From NCBI GenBank assembly GCA_949127695.1, contig CASBQH010000300.1, positions 1-5,547 of the forward strand: a stretch of 5,547 bases of DNA, in the 5' to 3' direction. Each line of letters starts with the position of its first letter. The stretch's first letter is position 1. The notes beneath the pieces are model-generated. The model did not search any database. It was not told the DNA's origin and saw only the letters and a program-made list of their open reading frames with translations. Position numbers and translations under genes: made by a program. Shown here piece after piece: positions 1-5,547 of the stretch. Source of the DNA: Synechococcales cyanobacterium PMM_0073. Lineage in GTDB: Bacteria; Cyanobacteriota; Cyanobacteriia; Elainellales; Elainellaceae.

Positions 1-80
1 ATGCCGTCACGCTAGAGCAACTGATAGCTGACCTGCAATCGCTATCGCAGGCTGAAGAAAACGAGGAAGCCGTCTCGTAG
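1..80 (+). CDS. C-terminal end of an unidentified protein (5' end outside window)
   Basis: The frame starting at base 3 is open from the window edge to a TAG at 78-80. It gives 25 residues that begin AVTLEQLIADLQSLSQ and end in an acidic tail (AEENEEAVS). The amphipathic Leu-rich stretch and acidic C-terminus look like a genuine protein end, but the piece is too short to assign to a family. The gene converges on the minus-strand transglutaminase-like gene, with 26 bases between the two stops and no clear hairpin terminator there. An accidental open frame cannot be excluded at this length. Codon choice and the tight convergent packing make a real gene end more likely. Confidence 0.5.
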   Translation, partial: AVTLEQLIADLQSLSQAEENEEAVS

Positions 81-106
81 CGCCCCATCCCGGCACAATA
101 GGCAGC

Positions 107-1801
107 CTACGGCGGCGGCAGCTCCTGCAAAATCGTGAAGCGAATATGGTTGATCGACAGATCGCCAATCGAGGTATCTTCCGGGATATCTGCCGCCGCA
201 ATTTTCTCAAACGAAATTCCCTTGGCAATTTCGGCGTGAAACCAGGGCAAGCCCATAAAAAACCGCGTCGGGTAAGGGCCACCTTCTATCACGTCATCTA
301 CGTTGGACTCCATTGGCAGCCAGCCCCGCCCTGGCAGGTAAAACTCAATCCAGACATGGTTAAAGTCAGGCTGCAAAGGCATGCCCCGCTGATCAGGATC
401 AGGCGGGCATTTGTAGCGACCGACCGTGCGGCAGGCAATCCCGTTGAGCCGAGCCAGCGCCAGCAGCAGCCCTACATATTCGCCGCAGGAGCCTGTGCCC
501 CGCTCCAGCGCCACGTCCGGCCTGTCAATATGTGGCTTAATGCTGTAGGAGAGCCGATCGTAGACATAGTTGCGGATGCGGAGAATTTTACGCAGCAGGT
601 TGGTTTCTGTGCCAATTGCCTCGCGTGCTGCTGCCTGAATCACGCTGGAGTCCATTGCTAAGTCGTCGTCATCCACCAAATATTTCTGACTGAGTTCTTC
701 AGAGAGCGGCGGCAGCTGTTCGACATCGCGCGGCGTCAGGCGATATTTAATCCCGCGCACCTCCATCAAGGCTTTCCAGCCGAAAATCCGGCTCTCTCCG
801 GCAGCCATCTGGTCAAACCGAAACACCGCCACCCGCTGTCCGCCCTGCTCTTCTTCGGTAAAGGGCAGGCCAACCGGTTCGACTCGCAGCACCTTCTGGC
901 GATCGGTGGTGGCTGGCATGGCAATCCGCCATTCTAAATTGGTCAGCGATACGGATTCTAGCTGCGACAGCTCCTCGACGTAGGACATTTCGATCAAGTA
1001 GCCGTTGGAGAGGGCATAGCCTTGAGCCGCGTCATATTTGATATGCAGCGGATGGATAAAGGTGCGGTCGCGTAGGGTCAGCTCTCTGGGGTTATCCAGA
1101 TCATTCGGGTTGTCGCGGATGTAGTATTCTTCGGTGGCATAGGCGACGTAAAGCAGGTCTTCGCCGCCGTTGGGGTGCGGGTGGAAGGCCAGTCCAGAGG
1201 GCAGATCGTAGGGCGTCAAAACGCTAAACTGAACTTCACCCGTGGCGCGATCCATGCAGTAGACCGAGCGCTCTAAGTCATCGCAGATCCACAGCTCCTC
1301 ATCCCGCACCGTCAGCCGCTCAATTCCAACTCCGGGCTTGGGGAAGCGGGTGATTGGGCGCGCGGTTGTGCGGTCATACACAGCAATATAGCCCAGCTTC
1401 TGCGAGCTGATATAGATCGTGGACTGCCAGACGGCGACGCCATCTACCGGATAGGGCAGCTCGACGAAGCGCTGAGGCTGGAAGTCAGCGCCGCAGTAAA
1501 ACACCGCGTTGCCTTTGGCAAACCAGACTTGATCTTCCCAAACAGCCAGCCCTGACCCATCCTGAAACGCCTCGGCCTGGTGGGTATTCAAAACGCTCGT
1601 GCTGTCAGTGGTCGGGTTCACCTGCACCAGATAGCCACGCACCCAGTCGATTGCCATCAGCCGCTGGCGGTCAGAGGCTAGCCCGTGCAGGGCGTAGACG
1701 CCAATTGGGCGCACGGTATGGCGGCTGTAGTCGATTTGGGGTGAATCAAAAGACAAGGATTGGCTGGGCAATGGGGCAGAAGGACTCGATTCAAGCAGCA
1801 T
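107..1801 (-). CDS. Beta-propeller-like plus transglutaminase-like (cysteine protease fold) domain protein
   Basis: This 564-residue protein (counted from the ATG at 1801) has two parts. Residues about 35-235 carry short repeats of the type GLAVWEDQVWFA, VDGVAVWQSTIYIS and LPSGLAFHP, which suggests an NHL/SMP-30-like beta-propeller. Residues about 385-510 form a transglutaminase-like domain with the nucleophile in GTGSCGEY (Cys439), then a helix ending in RLNGIACRTVGRY, then the His in FNHVWIEFY (His482). The usual third residue (Asp, in a W-x-x-x-D-P context) is replaced by WLPMESN, with Glu498 at that place. Bacterial members are generally peptidases or peptide-modifying enzymes rather than true cross-linkers; the substrate here is unknown. 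No signal peptide or membrane segment is evident, so a cytoplasmic location is inferred. A TTG at 1849 would add 16 residues, but that extension runs through an inverted repeat, so the ATG is preferred. It lies downstream of the methyltransferase gene and may be co-transcribed with it. Confidence 0.85.
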   Translation of the reverse strand: MLLESSPSAPLPSQSLSFDSPQIDYSRHTVRPIGVYALHGLASDRQRLMAIDWVRGYLVQVNPTTDSTSVLNTHQAEAFQDGSGLAVWEDQVWFAKGNAVFYCGADFQPQRFVELPYPVDGVAVWQSTIYISSQKLGYIAVYDRTTARPITRFPKPGVGIERLTVRDEELWICDDLERSVYCMDRATGEVQFSVLTPYDLPSGLAFHPHPNGGEDLLYVAYATEEYYIRDNPNDLDNPRELTLRDRTFIHPLHIKYDAAQGYALSNGYLIEMSYVEELSQLESVSLTNLEWRIAMPATTDRQKVLRVEPVGLPFTEEEQGGQRVAVFRFDQMAAGESRIFGWKALMEVRGIKYRLTPRDVEQLPPLSEELSQKYLVDDDDLAMDSSVIQAAAREAIGTETNLLRKILRIRNYVYDRLSYSIKPHIDRPDVALERGTGSCGEYVGLLLALARLNGIACRTVGRYKCPPDPDQRGMPLQPDFNHVWIEFYLPGRGWLPMESNVDDVIEGGPYPTRFFMGLPWFHAEIAKGISFEKIAAADIPEDTSIGDLSINHIRFTILQELPPP

Positions 1802-1836
1802 AGCGCGCAGATCCCAAAGAATTTCCCAATCATAAA

Positions 1837-1878
1837 CAAAACTGTCCAAAACTTATGTACATCGGGAGAACAGTTTTG
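1837..1878 (-). promoter_or_regulatory. Inverted repeat between the methyltransferase and transglutaminase-like genes
   Basis: CAAAACTGT (1837-1845) and ACAGTTTTG (1870-1878) are perfect 9-base inverted repeats. In minus-strand RNA the arms extend to 11 pairs, including one G-U pair, around a 20-base loop. An 8-base palindrome, ATGTACAT (1855-1862), sits almost exactly at the centre. On the minus strand the second arm is followed by TTTATG, a weak U-run. The element begins 15 bases after the methyltransferase stop and ends 35 bases before the preferred ATG of the next gene. It could be a weak or conditional terminator, an mRNA-processing hairpin, or a dyad operator. Sequence alone does not decide between these. 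Confidence 0.5.
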
Positions 1879-1892
1879 CGGTTTAGAGCAGG

Positions 1893-2549
1893 CTAGCTTT
1901 GGGCAGATTCTTGGCGGCGAGCCATCACCGCATAGAACGGATCGCCGCCGCCTACTCCCAGCATTTGCAAAAACGCAGGCAGGGCGCTCGTCTGCGCCAC
2001 CACCTCTGGCTGCTCAAACCCCGGCACGGCAGCAAAATAGCTTTTGACCAGATTCACCCGCTCGGCTTCAGAGCCATCGCGCCAAGCCTGAATTGCCTTC
2101 TGGTAAAACATCCGGTTCGAGAAGCTGACCATACAAATGCCCTGCGGCTTCAGGACGCGATAGATTTCGGCAAATACGGCCTCTGGCCGCTGGAGATACT
2201 GGACTGACACCGTATTTAGCACCGCATCAAACGACTGGTCGGGTAGCGGCAGCAGCTGATTTTGGTTCAGATTCTGAACAAAGTAATGGTTCAACCTGGG
2301 GTTGCGCGCCAGCTCGGCCTGATTCATGCCATGCCCTTCCACATGGGCAAACTCTAGCTCGGCGGGCAGATGCGACACCCAGCTGCTCATCAGGTCTAAA
2401 ACGCGACTCTGGGGCTGAAGCTGCTGGCGATAAAGTGCAGTGAGCTGGTCGATAAAGCCCGCATCTACATGCGTCACAAATCGCGGCTGCTGATAAAACT
2501 CTAGGTCGTTTGACTCGTCTAGCCTGCTGCGCTGGGTGGATTGAAGCAT
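1893..2549 (-). CDS. Class I SAM-dependent methyltransferase (UbiE/Methyltransf_11-like)
   Basis: This 218-residue protein (from the ATG at 2549) shows the Rossmann methyltransferase order. Motif I is VLDLMSSWVSHLP (residues 50-62), replacing the usual LDxGxGxG loop. HVEGHGMNQAEL (69-80) is the second-strand region. FDAVLNTVSVQYLQRP (107-122) with AEIYRVLKPQG (127-137) is the conserved post-motif segment, followed by SFSNRMFYQKAIQAWRDG. Members of this sub-family occur in cyanobacteria and, as I recall, in plastid-bearing eukaryotes. The methyl acceptor is not known to me. An in-frame ATG at 2645 would give 250 residues, but those 32 extra codons lie antisense to a heat-shock gene remnant and do not look like this family. 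The family-like sequence begins near MLQSTQRSRLDES. It precedes the transglutaminase-like gene in the same direction. Confidence 0.85.
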   Translation of the reverse strand: MLQSTQRSRLDESNDLEFYQQPRFVTHVDAGFIDQLTALYRQQLQPQSRVLDLMSSWVSHLPAELEFAHVEGHGMNQAELARNPRLNHYFVQNLNQNQLLPLPDQSFDAVLNTVSVQYLQRPEAVFAEIYRVLKPQGICMVSFSNRMFYQKAIQAWRDGSEAERVNLVKSYFAAVPGFEQPEVVAQTSALPAFLQMLGVGGGDPFYAVMARRQESAQS

Positions 2550-2580
2550 ACTGAATCTAATTTCTGGACTCTGCTTTTCC

Positions 2581-2610
2581 AGTTTAGATAATTGCGAAAT
2601 ATAATGACAA
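2581..2610 (-). promoter_or_regulatory. Candidate sigma-70-type promoter for the methyltransferase gene
   Basis: On the minus strand, TTGTCA (plus coordinates 2605-2610) resembles a -35 box. It is followed after 18 bases by TAAACT (2581-2586), a moderate -10 box. Transcription would start around 2574, leaving a leader of about 25 bases before the ATG at 2549. The position inside the optional N-terminal extension agrees with the shorter methyltransferase start. The match is moderate and rests on sequence inspection only. Confidence 0.3.
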
Positions 2611-2755
2611 AGTGCAGGCTGAATATAAAGACGGCAGCTTGACATTAACGCTACCCAAAGTAGAAGAACGGCGTGGCCAAGCTGTGAAGATCAGCTTGAC
2701 TGGACAAGATGCGAATCTAGAATCGTCAGGTCAAGATCAGCCTGCGGCCAATTAG
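2588..2755 (+). pseudogene. 5'-truncated remnant of a small heat-shock protein (Hsp20/alpha-crystallin) gene
   Basis: The plus-strand frame from 2588 to the TAG at 2753-2755 reads IIAKYNDKVQAEYKDG, then SLTLTLPKVEERRGQAVKIS and a polar tail ending DQPAAN. This is the typical end of an Hsp20 alpha-crystallin domain: the NDKVQAEYKDG-xLTLTLPK strands, then an I-x-I/V-type anchor (VKISL). Such proteins are ATP-independent chaperones that bind unfolding proteins. Only about 55 of the usual 140-160 residues remain. The frame has a stop at 2585-2587 and another at 2558-2560. Seven residues before the first stop (2564-2584, LDSAFPV) may be a weak continuation of the same domain. No start codon or upstream domain is present, because the methyltransferase gene begins at 2549 on the other strand. 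The remnant probably arose by deletion or rearrangement and is not expected to make a chaperone. Confidence 0.75.
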
Positions 2756-2792
2756 CAATCTTATCCCCATAGTGGTTCAGTTAAATTTCAGC

Positions 2793-2808
2793 TAGATAGA
2801 TAGAGAGA
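2793..2808 (+). repeat. Short TAGA tetranucleotide repeat
   Basis: Three consecutive TAGA units followed by GAGA lie directly before the left arm of the terminator-like hairpin. This is a minor simple-sequence tract with no assigned function; it may vary in length between strains. Confidence 0.5.
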
Positions 2809-2850
2809 TATACGGGATAGAGATTAATCCATCCCGTATATTGTGTTTTA
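2808..2850 (+). terminator. Rho-independent-like terminator after the Hsp20 remnant
   Basis: ATATACGGGAT (2808-2818) and ATCCCGTATAT (2831-2841) form a perfect 11-pair stem around a 12-base loop, followed by TGTGTTTT on the plus strand. It lies 52 bases after the Hsp20 remnant's stop codon. It is most simply the surviving terminator of that gene and would also insulate the racemase promoter downstream. The stem has only four G-C pairs, so efficiency is uncertain. Because the stem is symmetrical it could also act as a dyad protein-binding site. Confidence 0.6.
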
Positions 2851-2908
2851 AAATGAGTGATTTTGTCTAAACACAACCTGAGCTACTTTTGAGCTGCGGC
2901 AACAAAGA

Positions 2909-2938
2909 TTGAAGCGCCCAGCTAAATTCCAGTAAAAT
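2909..2938 (+). promoter_or_regulatory. Candidate sigma-70-type promoter for the racemase gene
   Basis: TTGAAG (2909-2914) as -35 and TAAAAT (2933-2938) as -10 are separated by 18 bases. Transcription would start near 2945, about 18 bases before the ATG at 2963. This leaves a short leader with no clear Shine-Dalgarno sequence. The -10 box matches the consensus at five of six positions and the -35 at four. Confidence 0.4.
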
Positions 2939-2962
2939 GCAGATGTTGCGCTCTCTGCCGCC

Positions 2963-3748
2963 ATGTCTGATTTGATCCAGATTCAGGTAATTAATGGCAA
3001 TACCTACGCACCAATGACGCTGGGCATAGATCAATCTGCACAGGCAGCGCGGGCTCAGCAGACTAGAGTGGACACGACGCAGCCCAAAGCGGGTCCGCAG
3101 TCGATTGAAAGCTACTACGACGAGTATCTGGCCATTCCAGGTATTTTGGAGCAGGTGGTGCTGGGCAAAGATCACTACGATGCCTTTGTGATTGCCTGCT
3201 GGGGTGATCCGGGCGTGGAAGCCGCCCGCGAGATTACGACCAAGCCGGTGATTGGGATTGCCGAGGCCAGCATGTATGTGGCCAATATGCTGGCCGCTCG
3301 CTGGGGCGTCGTGACCACGCAGCATCGGGCGCTGGACATGATTGAAAAAACAATTGCCAAAACGGGCTTTGCTCAGCGCTGCGTCTCAATTCGCACCACG
3401 GGCATTCCGGTGATTGAAACCGAAAACGCTCGCTCCGCCACGCTAGAGGCGCTAGAATCCGCTGGGCGACTGGCAATTGAACAAGACCGAGCCGAGGCGC
3501 TTTGTCTGGGCTGTGCCGGGATGAGCCGCCTCGACGTTGAGCTAGAGCAGCGGCTGGGAGTGCCGGTGATTGATGCTGTGGCAGCAGCAGTCAAGCTAGC
3601 TGAAGCCTTAGTGGGGCTGCATAAGCAAACCAGCAAGGCGCTGACCTATAGATTGCCTGAAATTAAGCCAATCAGCGGCTTCCCAGACTATATGCAGCCA
3701 GAGGCATTTAGGCCGCTGAACCCACCCTCAGATGCCGAACTGGCTTGA
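2963..3748 (+). CDS. Asp/Glu/hydantoin racemase family protein
   Basis: This 261-residue protein belongs to the cofactor-independent two-cysteine racemase superfamily, closest in appearance to the hydantoin/allantoin racemase branch. The N-terminal strand with its loop, IQVINGNT (residues 6-13), matches the family's substrate-binding VINPNT-type start. The first catalytic cysteine is in FVIACWGDPG (Cys79), followed by KPVIGIAEASM (94-104). The second is in LCLGCAGMS (Cys184). The two cysteines would act as the acid/base pair that removes and returns a proton on opposite faces of the substrate. The 105-residue spacing is the one I recall for characterised hydantoin racemases. About 40 residues after the last helix (from 221) form a Pro-rich tail that seems longer than usual. 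No hydantoinase, carbamoylase or allantoin gene is nearby, so the substrate cannot be told. The ATG at 2963 fits the family's start. The gene stands alone, with remnants on both sides. Confidence 0.9.
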   Translation: MSDLIQIQVINGNTYAPMTLGIDQSAQAARAQQTRVDTTQPKAGPQSIESYYDEYLAIPGILEQVVLGKDHYDAFVIACWGDPGVEAAREITTKPVIGIAEASMYVANMLAARWGVVTTQHRALDMIEKTIAKTGFAQRCVSIRTTGIPVIETENARSATLEALESAGRLAIEQDRAEALCLGCAGMSRLDVELEQRLGVPVIDAVAAAVKLAEALVGLHKQTSKALTYRLPEIKPISGFPDYMQPEAFRPLNPPSDAELA

Positions 3749-3771
3749 AGCTTTCTGTTACTTACAGCTAC

Positions 3772-4202
3772 TTATAGCTCGCCAGCATCGGCTGGTTTAA
3801 ATGGCGAGAGCTTTGCAGCTAGCTCTTTCCCGTAAGCCAGCAGCCCTTGGGGATAATGCTGTAGCGCCAGCGCTAAAATTTGGCTGGCCTTTCTAAACTG
3901 GCCGCGTTTTAAGGCCGCAGCCATATCTGTAGTAGTCTGCCACGACCTGATTATGGCAGTGAGCTGGAGAGCGTTGAGTCAGTCGCAAATACAGCTCATA
4001 GTCATCACAGGCTTGAGGCAGTGACAGATTGAACCCCTCGATTGCTGCTATGGCCTGATGTCGGAAGACTACAGGCGCTGGGTTGGGATGCAGTCACCCC
4101 GCGCAGCAGGGTCAAATAGCTGATTGACTCAGAAGTCGGAACCTCTGAACCTTGCGGCTGTCCGCTGTTGTCTTTCCGACAGAGGTTGAATTGGCCTGCC
4201 AT
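3772..4202 (-). pseudogene. Decayed family 2 glycosyltransferase gene (several frameshifts, internal deletions)
   Basis: Three minus-strand frames carry consecutive pieces of one GT2-type protein. Frame one (4202 to about 4097) reads MAGQFNLCRKDNSGQP and then SYLTLLRG, the segment before the acceptor region. Frame two (4093 to 3896) reads HPNPAPVVFRHQAIAAIEGF, then CDDYELYLRLTQRSP, then HNQVVADYYRYG; this matches the FRR-x-F-x-x-x-GGF, EDYDLYLR and VVA-x-YR-x-HG blocks typical of GT2 C-terminal halves. Frame three, ending at the TAA at 3772-3774, reads ALKRGQFRKASQIL then ALQHYPQGLL, like the tail of such enzymes. The blocks between frames two and three appear deleted. The N-terminal nucleotide-sugar domain with its DxD motif is absent. 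A frame from about 4300 to 4205 (YLERTGQGEVEI, then ARGVLQVAE) may be a further N-terminal shard, but this is uncertain. The intact enzyme would have transferred a sugar to a surface glycan or similar acceptor. This explains the roughly 590-base gap between racemase and UPF0182 genes. Confidence 0.7.
3782..3798 (+). terminator. Possible weak hairpin terminator downstream of the racemase
   Basis: CCAGC (3782-3786) and GCTGG (3791-3795) form a five-pair G-C-rich hairpin with a four-base loop, followed by TTT. A second dyad, CTCGCCA (3778-3784) and TGGCGAG (3802-3808), overlaps it. The racemase stop is 33 bases upstream. The stem is short and lies inside the tail of a former coding sequence, so it may be coincidental. 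Confidence 0.25.
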
Positions 4203-4337
4203 GATCTCTCGGCAACTTGAAGAACGCCCCTAGCGACGCGAGCAATAGGCCAAGCTTCCGCAATCTCTACCTCCCCTTGCCCCGTTCTTTCTAGATATCC
4301 TAGTAAAGACAGCTTGATTGGGGTAGATAGATCGGCC

Positions 4338-5547
4338 ATGCAGAAATTTTGGCTGGAGCACAGCAGGCGGATTCTCCAGGTAATGGCGCTCGGAATTGGG
4401 GGACTGCTGCTGCTCGATCTGCTCAGCACCATGCTGGCCGAAGGATTTTGGTTTAGCTCGCTGGGCTATTTTCGAGTCTATGGCATTCGTCTGAGCACGC
4501 AAATTGGCATCGGAATTTTTGTCTTGACGCTCAGCCTTGGACTCCTCTGGCACAATCTCAGCATTGCTCAGCGTCAGGCATGGCCAGCGCCCGAATTTGA
4601 AGTAGAGCGTCCAAGACAATCCGGTTCCCTGCGAATCGTCACCCTGCTGCCGCTGCTGCTGCTGCTGAGCAGTATCCTGGCCACCAGCCTGCTCTACTAC
4701 GGGCGGATTGCCGTCAGCCACTGGCAGCCCAACCTCAGCCTTCGCAGTACGACGCTATCTGTCCCGCTGAAATTTGGTCAGCAGGCATTCTGGAGCCTGC
4801 TGCAAGACTGGCTCACTCAACCCTGGCAGCCGCTGCTGGTGGCTGGCCTCACCCTGCTGCTGCTGCTCTACCCTCGCCTCAGCCTGCGAGTCGTGGCGCT
4901 GACGGTCAGCCTGATGTTTGCGCTGCTGCTGTCTGAGCGGTGGGATCTGCTGCTGCTGGTGCTGCATCAAGTGCCGTTCAATGCCACGGAGCCGCTGTTT
5001 AACCGAGATGTCGGGTTTTATATTTTCAGCTTGCCGCTGTGGGATTTGCTGGAATTTTGGCTGCTGGGGCTAACGACACTCAGCTTTCTGTCAGTTGGGT
5101 TGCTCTATCTACGTTCAGCCGACAGCCTGAATCAGGGCTACTTCCCCGGATTTTCGGCCAGACAGCTCCGCCATCTCTGCGGGCTAGCAGGTTGGCTAAT
5201 GCTGGTTTTGGCCTGTGGCTACTGGCTCGATCGCTATCAGCTGCTCTATGACCCCAGCGGCGCGAACTATGGCGCAGCCTATACGGGCGTGAAGGTGCAG
5301 CTGCCGACCTATACTTTTCTGAGTCTGCTGGCCTTGCCGGTAGCGGGCTGGCTGTTTGGCCGAGCTTTGCAATTTCGAGTCTCTCGCTTCACCCGACGGA
5401 TCGCGACTCCGCCTGATCTGCCCAATGCTCTGCCCAATAATCTACCCAATCTAACCGCCCAGCAGGCTACAGTGCGGTTTGCTGAGCAGCTAGATCTGCA
5501 ATTGCCTTCATACCGCCGCTATCGAGAGGCAATTCTGCACCCTAGCC
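4338..5547 (+). CDS. UPF0182 family multi-pass membrane protein (3' end outside window)
   Basis: The frame from the ATG at 4338 stays open to the window edge: 403 codons of a family whose members are usually about 900-1000 residues. Hydrophobic segments lie near residues 16-34, 56-71, 99-121, 165-180, 184-198, 202-210, 235-258, 281-296 and 325-345, so roughly seven to eight membrane passes are likely. Family landmarks are LAEGFWFSSLGY (33-44), FNRDVGFYIFSLPLW (221-235) and YDPSGANYGAAYTGVKVQLP (304-323). The cytoplasmic or periplasmic loop at 361-371 contains three LPN units. The family is widespread in actinobacteria and cyanobacteria, is an integral membrane protein, and has no established function. 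The start follows a weak GGGG about 16 bases upstream. A second ATG at 4383 would remove 15 residues. No convincing promoter was found; the sequence upstream is glycosyltransferase relic. Confidence 0.9.
   Translation, partial: MQKFWLEHSRRILQVMALGIGGLLLLDLLSTMLAEGFWFSSLGYFRVYGIRLSTQIGIGIFVLTLSLGLLWHNLSIAQRQAWPAPEFEVERPRQSGSLRIVTLLPLLLLLSSILATSLLYYGRIAVSHWQPNLSLRSTTLSVPLKFGQQAFWSLLQDWLTQPWQPLLVAGLTLLLLLYPRLSLRVVALTVSLMFALLLSERWDLLLLVLHQVPFNATEPLFNRDVGFYIFSLPLWDLLEFWLLGLTTLSFLSVGLLYLRSADSLNQGYFPGFSARQLRHLCGLAGWLMLVLACGYWLDRYQLLYDPSGANYGAAYTGVKVQLPTYTFLSLLALPVAGWLFGRALQFRVSRFTRRIATPPDLPNALPNNLPNLTAQQATVRFAEQLDLQLPSYRRYREAILHPS
5418..5453 (+). repeat. Three 12-base tandem repeats encoding LPN units
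   Basis: CTGCCCAATGCT, CTGCCCAATAAT and CTACCCAATCTA follow one another within the UPF0182 gene and encode LPNA, LPNN and LPNL. They lie in the hydrophilic stretch after the last predicted membrane segment seen here (residues 361-372). The repeat probably arose by slippage and lengthens a flexible loop without shifting the frame. Confidence 0.7.

Noticed and set aside
146..661. Plus-strand open frame of 171 codons
   Set aside because: It lies entirely antisense to the transglutaminase-like coding sequence, has no family motifs, and its Arg/Gln/Cys-rich composition is that of a shadow frame.
1802..1849. TTG start adding 16 residues to the transglutaminase-like protein
   Set aside because: No ribosome binding site precedes it and the TTG lies inside the inverted repeat. 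The ATG at 1801 has a weak GGGA about 11 bases upstream.
2867..3325. Minus-strand open frame of 152 codons under the racemase
   Set aside because: It is antisense to a well-supported gene, with His/Cys-rich content and no recognisable domain.
3772..3924. Independent small protein of 50 residues starting at the minus-strand ATG at 3924
   Set aside because: Its sequence matches the expected tail of the glycosyltransferase relic and follows directly from the DYELYLRL frame, so it is read as a pseudogene segment rather than a new gene.
4230..4970. Minus-strand Gln-rich open frames (4230-4721 and 4755-4970)
   Set aside because: Their poly-Gln stretches are the complement of CTG leucine codons in the UPF0182 membrane segments. 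There is no independent coding signal.
1..5547. CRISPR array, tRNA, IS element or HIP1 (GCGATCGC) octamers
   Set aside because: No regularly spaced repeats, cloverleaf, transposase or target-site duplication could be seen, and no full GCGATCGC was noticed on reading through. Absence by eye is not proof.

Overview
The window looks like a stretch of cyanobacterial chromosome. The transglutaminase-like protein, the methyltransferase with the VLDLMSSWVSHLP motif and the UPF0182 membrane protein resemble cyanobacterial protein families. Starts mostly lack strong Shine-Dalgarno sequences, which is common in cyanobacteria. No insertion sequence, tRNA, rRNA, CRISPR array or phage gene is visible. The assignment to cyanobacteria rests on remembered family resemblance, not on a search.

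Layout from left to right. (1) Bases 1-80 hold the last 25 codons of an unidentified plus-strand gene. It converges on the next gene with only 26 bases between the stops. (2) Two minus-strand genes follow. A class I SAM-dependent methyltransferase (1893-2549) lies upstream of a large protein (107-1801) that joins a beta-propeller-like N-terminal half to a C-terminal transglutaminase/protease-like domain. About 90 bases containing a long inverted repeat separate the two. (3) Bases 2550-2962 hold a plus-strand remnant of a small heat-shock protein (Hsp20) gene. Only its C-terminal end survives, followed by a strong terminator-like hairpin and a likely promoter for the next gene. (4) An Asp/Glu/hydantoin-racemase family gene (2963-3748) keeps both expected cysteines. 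(5) Bases 3749-4337 have no intact gene. They hold a decayed minus-strand family 2 glycosyltransferase whose recognisable pieces lie in at least three reading frames. (6) A plus-strand UPF0182 multi-pass membrane protein starts at 4338 and runs off the right edge.

The intact genes do not form an obvious pathway. Methyltransferase and transglutaminase-like protein are co-directional and could be co-transcribed. Racemase and UPF0182 gene are each isolated beside gene remnants. I did not find a new biological system. The most informative observations are the two gene relics, the start-site corrections they imply, the inverted repeat between the minus-strand genes, and atypical motifs in the methyltransferase and the transglutaminase-like protein.
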